NCBI GenBank assembly: GCA_020636435.1
Contig: JACJXX010000002.1
Coordinates: 3,100,001-3,164,000 of the forward strand
DNA from: Lewinellaceae bacterium
GTDB lineage: Bacteria > Bacteroidota > Bacteroidia > Chitinophagales > Saprospiraceae
Length of the DNA: 64,000 bases
Direction of reading: 5' to 3'
Shown here: positions 61,996 to 64,000 of the stretch, in pieces
How the letters are laid out: the number at the start of each line of letters is the position of its first letter
Numbering within the stretch: position 1 is the first letter of the stretch
Notes under the pieces: model-generated
Database searches by the model: none
Seen by the model: the letters and a program-made list of their open reading frames with translations, nothing else
What the model was told of the DNA's origin: nothing
Translations under genes and position numbers: made by a program

Positions 61996-63678
61996 ATGAG
62001 CCTTCTATCTTCTGTCAATCGAAAAGAAATCATTGAAAAACTGAAAAGCGAGCCTTATGACCTGATTGTGGTCGGGGGGGGCATTACCGGAGCCGGCATT
62101 GCATTGGATGCCGCATCCAGGGGCATGAAAGTGGCTTTGCTGGAAAAAAAAGATTTCGCTTCGGGCACCAGCAGCAAATCCACCAAGCTCATTCACGGAG
62201 GGCTCCGCTATCTCAAGCAGTTTGAGATCGGCCTGGTCCGCGAAGTCGGCCGCGAACGCGCTATTGTTCACAACCTGGCCCCTCACCTGGTCATTTCGGA
62301 GAAAATGCTTCTCCCTTTGGTAAAAGGAGGCACCTTCGGCCCGCTGGGCACGTCCGTAGGCTTATTCGTTTACGACCTGCTGGCCGGCGTCAGAGGGGAA
62401 GACAAACGAAAGATGTTGAACAAAACGCAAACGCTGGAAAAAGAACCCCTGCTTAAAAACCAGAGCGACGTGCTCAACGGCAGCGGCTATTACGCAGAAT
62501 ACCGCACCGACGACGCCCGCCTCACCATAGAGAACATCAAGACGGCCGGGAAATACGGCGCGGTATGCCTCAATTACGCCATGGCCAGCGACTTGTTGTA
62601 TGAGAACGGCAAGGTGGTCGGCGCCCGGTGCACGGATATGGAAACCGGAGAGGCCTTTGACGTACGGGCAGCTTATGTGGTGAGCGCTGCCGGCCCGTGG
62701 GTGGATACCCTTCGCAAAAAAGACAATTCCCTGAAGGGCAAGCGGCTCTTCTTGTCCAAAGGCGTGCACATCGTGGTCCCTCACGAGCGTTTTCCCGCCC
62801 GCCAATCCCTCTATTTCGATGTGCCGGACGGCCGGATGATCTTTGCCATTCCCCGCCAACGAGTAACCTATATCGGCACTACAGACACCCCTTACGAAGG
62901 CGACCCCGACAGGATTCCGATCAACCAGGAAGACATTGATTATTTGCTGAACGCTACCAACCAGATGTTCCCCGGCGTTGGGCTCACTACGGCAGACGTA
63001 GAATCCAGTTGGGCAGGCGTGCGGCCCCTCATTTACGAAATAGGCAAATCCGCCTCGGAAATGTCCCGAAAAGATGAAATCTTTGAATCCGAATCGGGCC
63101 TGATATCCATTGCGGGCGGCAAACTGACCGGCTACCGGAAGATGGCCGAACGGATAACCAGCCTGCTGGGGCAAAAATTCCAGCGGGAACACAACCGAAC
63201 CATCCGCCCCAGCCAGACGGAGAAAATCCCCTTGTCCGGAGGGCCGTTCCGGGATAAAAACGAAGTGGCAGCTTACAAAAAAAGCGTTGCCGAGCAGCTC
63301 GGCGCCTTCGGCCTCAACAGCTATCACGCCGACTACCTGGTGTCTAACTACGGCAAACAGACTGCAGCGATCCTGGACAAGCTCCCGGCATTCAACAATG
63401 ATCCGGAAACGGCCCTGGCCAGAGCAGAAGCCTGGTATGCCACACACCATGAGCTGGCGCTGCACCCGATGGACTTCTTTAACCGCCGCACCGGCAGGCT
63501 TTTCTTCAACCTGCCCAGCATTGAGGCGGTCCTGAATCCGGTCCTTGAAGACTTTCAGGCCTACCTCCAATGGAGCGACAGCCGGCTGAATGAGGAAAAA
63601 GCTACTGTGCGCCAGGAGATCAAGTGGGTTTCTGAATTTGAATACTCCTCTAAATCAGGAAAGGCTGTTTCCTCCTAA
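61996..63678 (+). CDS. glpD: Aerobic glycerol-3-phosphate dehydrogenase
   Basis: A 560-residue FAD enzyme that oxidises sn-glycerol-3-phosphate to dihydroxyacetone phosphate and passes electrons to quinone at the inner membrane. The FAD dinucleotide loop is VVGGGITGAGIALDAASRG, followed by the GlpD motif SGTSSKSTKLIHGGLRYLKQ. TYIGTTDTPYEGDP and SSWAGVRPLI are further family stretches, and a C-terminal helical domain completes it. Length is typical. No glpF or glpK adjoins it. A GH31 gene starts 29 bp downstream on the same strand. Confidence 0.94.
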   Translation: MSLLSSVNRKEIIEKLKSEPYDLIVVGGGITGAGIALDAASRGMKVALLEKKDFASGTSSKSTKLIHGGLRYLKQFEIGLVREVGRERAIVHNLAPHLVISEKMLLPLVKGGTFGPLGTSVGLFVYDLLAGVRGEDKRKMLNKTQTLEKEPLLKNQSDVLNGSGYYAEYRTDDARLTIENIKTAGKYGAVCLNYAMASDLLYENGKVVGARCTDMETGEAFDVRAAYVVSAAGPWVDTLRKKDNSLKGKRLFLSKGVHIVVPHERFPARQSLYFDVPDGRMIFAIPRQRVTYIGTTDTPYEGDPDRIPINQEDIDYLLNATNQMFPGVGLTTADVESSWAGVRPLIYEIGKSASEMSRKDEIFESESGLISIAGGKLTGYRKMAERITSLLGQKFQREHNRTIRPSQTEKIPLSGGPFRDKNEVAAYKKSVAEQLGAFGLNSYHADYLVSNYGKQTAAILDKLPAFNNDPETALARAEAWYATHHELALHPMDFFNRRTGRLFFNLPSIEAVLNPVLEDFQAYLQWSDSRLNEEKATVRQEIKWVSEFEYSSKSGKAVSS

Positions 63679-63707
63679 AACAAACGAAAAACGAACTTTA
63701 AACGATC

Positions 63708-64000
63708 ATGGCAGAACAAACCAGCAATAACCCTGCTCAACCGGCCAAAGAGGAGGACACCATTACCGGCGAGCGCTATCCCGACATCTACCACGAATAC
63801 AGGCCCGACAAGGCCATTCTTCAATATCAGGAGAAAGACGATATTTTCGTCTATGAATCTGCTAACGGGCTGGCCCTGAAAGTGGAAGTGGTAACCGAGG
63901 CTATTTTACGCTTCCGGTACGCTCCGGAGGGCCGTTTCGAGCGGGGCTTCTCCTACGCCATCGACCCAGCCATCAAACAGGCCCTTCCCAAAGTAACCAT
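63708..64000 (+). CDS. GH31-like glycosidase, N-terminal part (3' end outside window)
   Basis: Only 97 residues lie in the window. They begin MAEQTSNNPAQPAKEEDTI, then show the beta-sandwich opening of GH31 enzymes: YQEKDDIFVYESANGLALKV, and AILRFRYAPEGRF ending in SYAIDP. That pattern is the N-terminal galactose-mutarotase-like domain of alpha-glucosidase and alpha-xylosidase proteins. No signal peptide is seen, so a cytoplasmic enzyme is suggested. The catalytic domain is beyond the edge, so the family call is moderate. It follows glpD by 29 bp. Confidence 0.6.
   Translation, partial: MAEQTSNNPAQPAKEEDTITGERYPDIYHEYRPDKAILQYQEKDDIFVYESANGLALKVEVVTEAILRFRYAPEGRFERGFSYAIDPAIKQALPKVT

Noticed and set aside
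1..64000. CRISPR array, rRNA or tRNA genes
   Set aside because: I looked for regularly spaced repeats and for cloverleaf T-arm patterns (GGTTCGAATCC-like) by eye and saw none. A covariance-model scan would be decisive.

Overview
The window looks like chromosomal DNA of a GC-rich, gliding-type member of the Bacteroidota, most likely class Saprospiria (Lewinella/Haliscomenobacter/Phaeodactylibacter relatives). The evidence is a gliding/T9SS type B C-terminal domain on a 1811-residue SprB-repeat protein, a T9SS type A tail on a secreted metalloprotease, DUF5916 and DUF5683 proteins, several TAnnTTTG promoter elements, and a Roco protein ending in a TIR domain. The genus is an inference. I saw no rRNA, tRNA, CRISPR array or prophage block.

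Layout. 1-1.7 kb: the end of a Roco (COR-TIR) gene, then a gene-free stretch packed with palindromes and MITE-like inverted repeats. 1.7-11 kb: housekeeping genes (maf, a UbiA prenyltransferase, a KdsC-like phosphatase, pepP, purB, hemL), a two-component system directly behind hemL, and a CBS-domain protein. 11-21 kb: a mostly minus-strand run with a fused trehalose synthase/phosphatase, a SPOR protein, a GmhB-like phosphatase, a YdeI-family protein, two YceI-domain proteins (one fused to a degenerate beta-lactamase fold) and a membrane-anchored AraC regulator. 21-22.4 kb: gene-poor, with a probable pseudogene and a hairpin array. 22.4-33 kb: a sulfatase, the giant adhesin, sppA and a GT39-like membrane protein. 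33-37.4 kb: an FMN reductase, a UPF0173 hydrolase, parA-parB and a DUF5683 protein. 37.5-44.6 kb: ccmC and ccmB separated by a tandem-repeat array, a DUF5916 outer-membrane protein and a CLC channel. 45-49 kb: two secreted proteins in tandem. 49-58.9 kb: mutS2, aroC, an OmpA/TSP3 protein, purE, a sodium symporter and a YidE-like transporter. 58.9-60.9 kb: an IS inserted exactly between two palindromic elements. 60.9-64 kb: a PfkB sugar kinase, glpD and the start of a GH31 glycosidase.

How the parts fit. Most genes are core metabolism (purine, heme, chorismate, trehalose, glycerol-3-phosphate) mixed with envelope proteins. The accessory signal lies between genes: at least six kinds of inverted-repeat element, dispersed repeats with copies 36-38 kb apart, and one recent-looking IS copy. 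The most unusual protein is the 799-residue fusion at 17084-19483, which has lost all three active-site residues of the serine beta-lactamase fold and continues into thioredoxin-like and YceI domains. I found no convincing complete new defence or biosynthetic system. The Roco-TIR gene at the left edge is the nearest candidate and is cut by the window.
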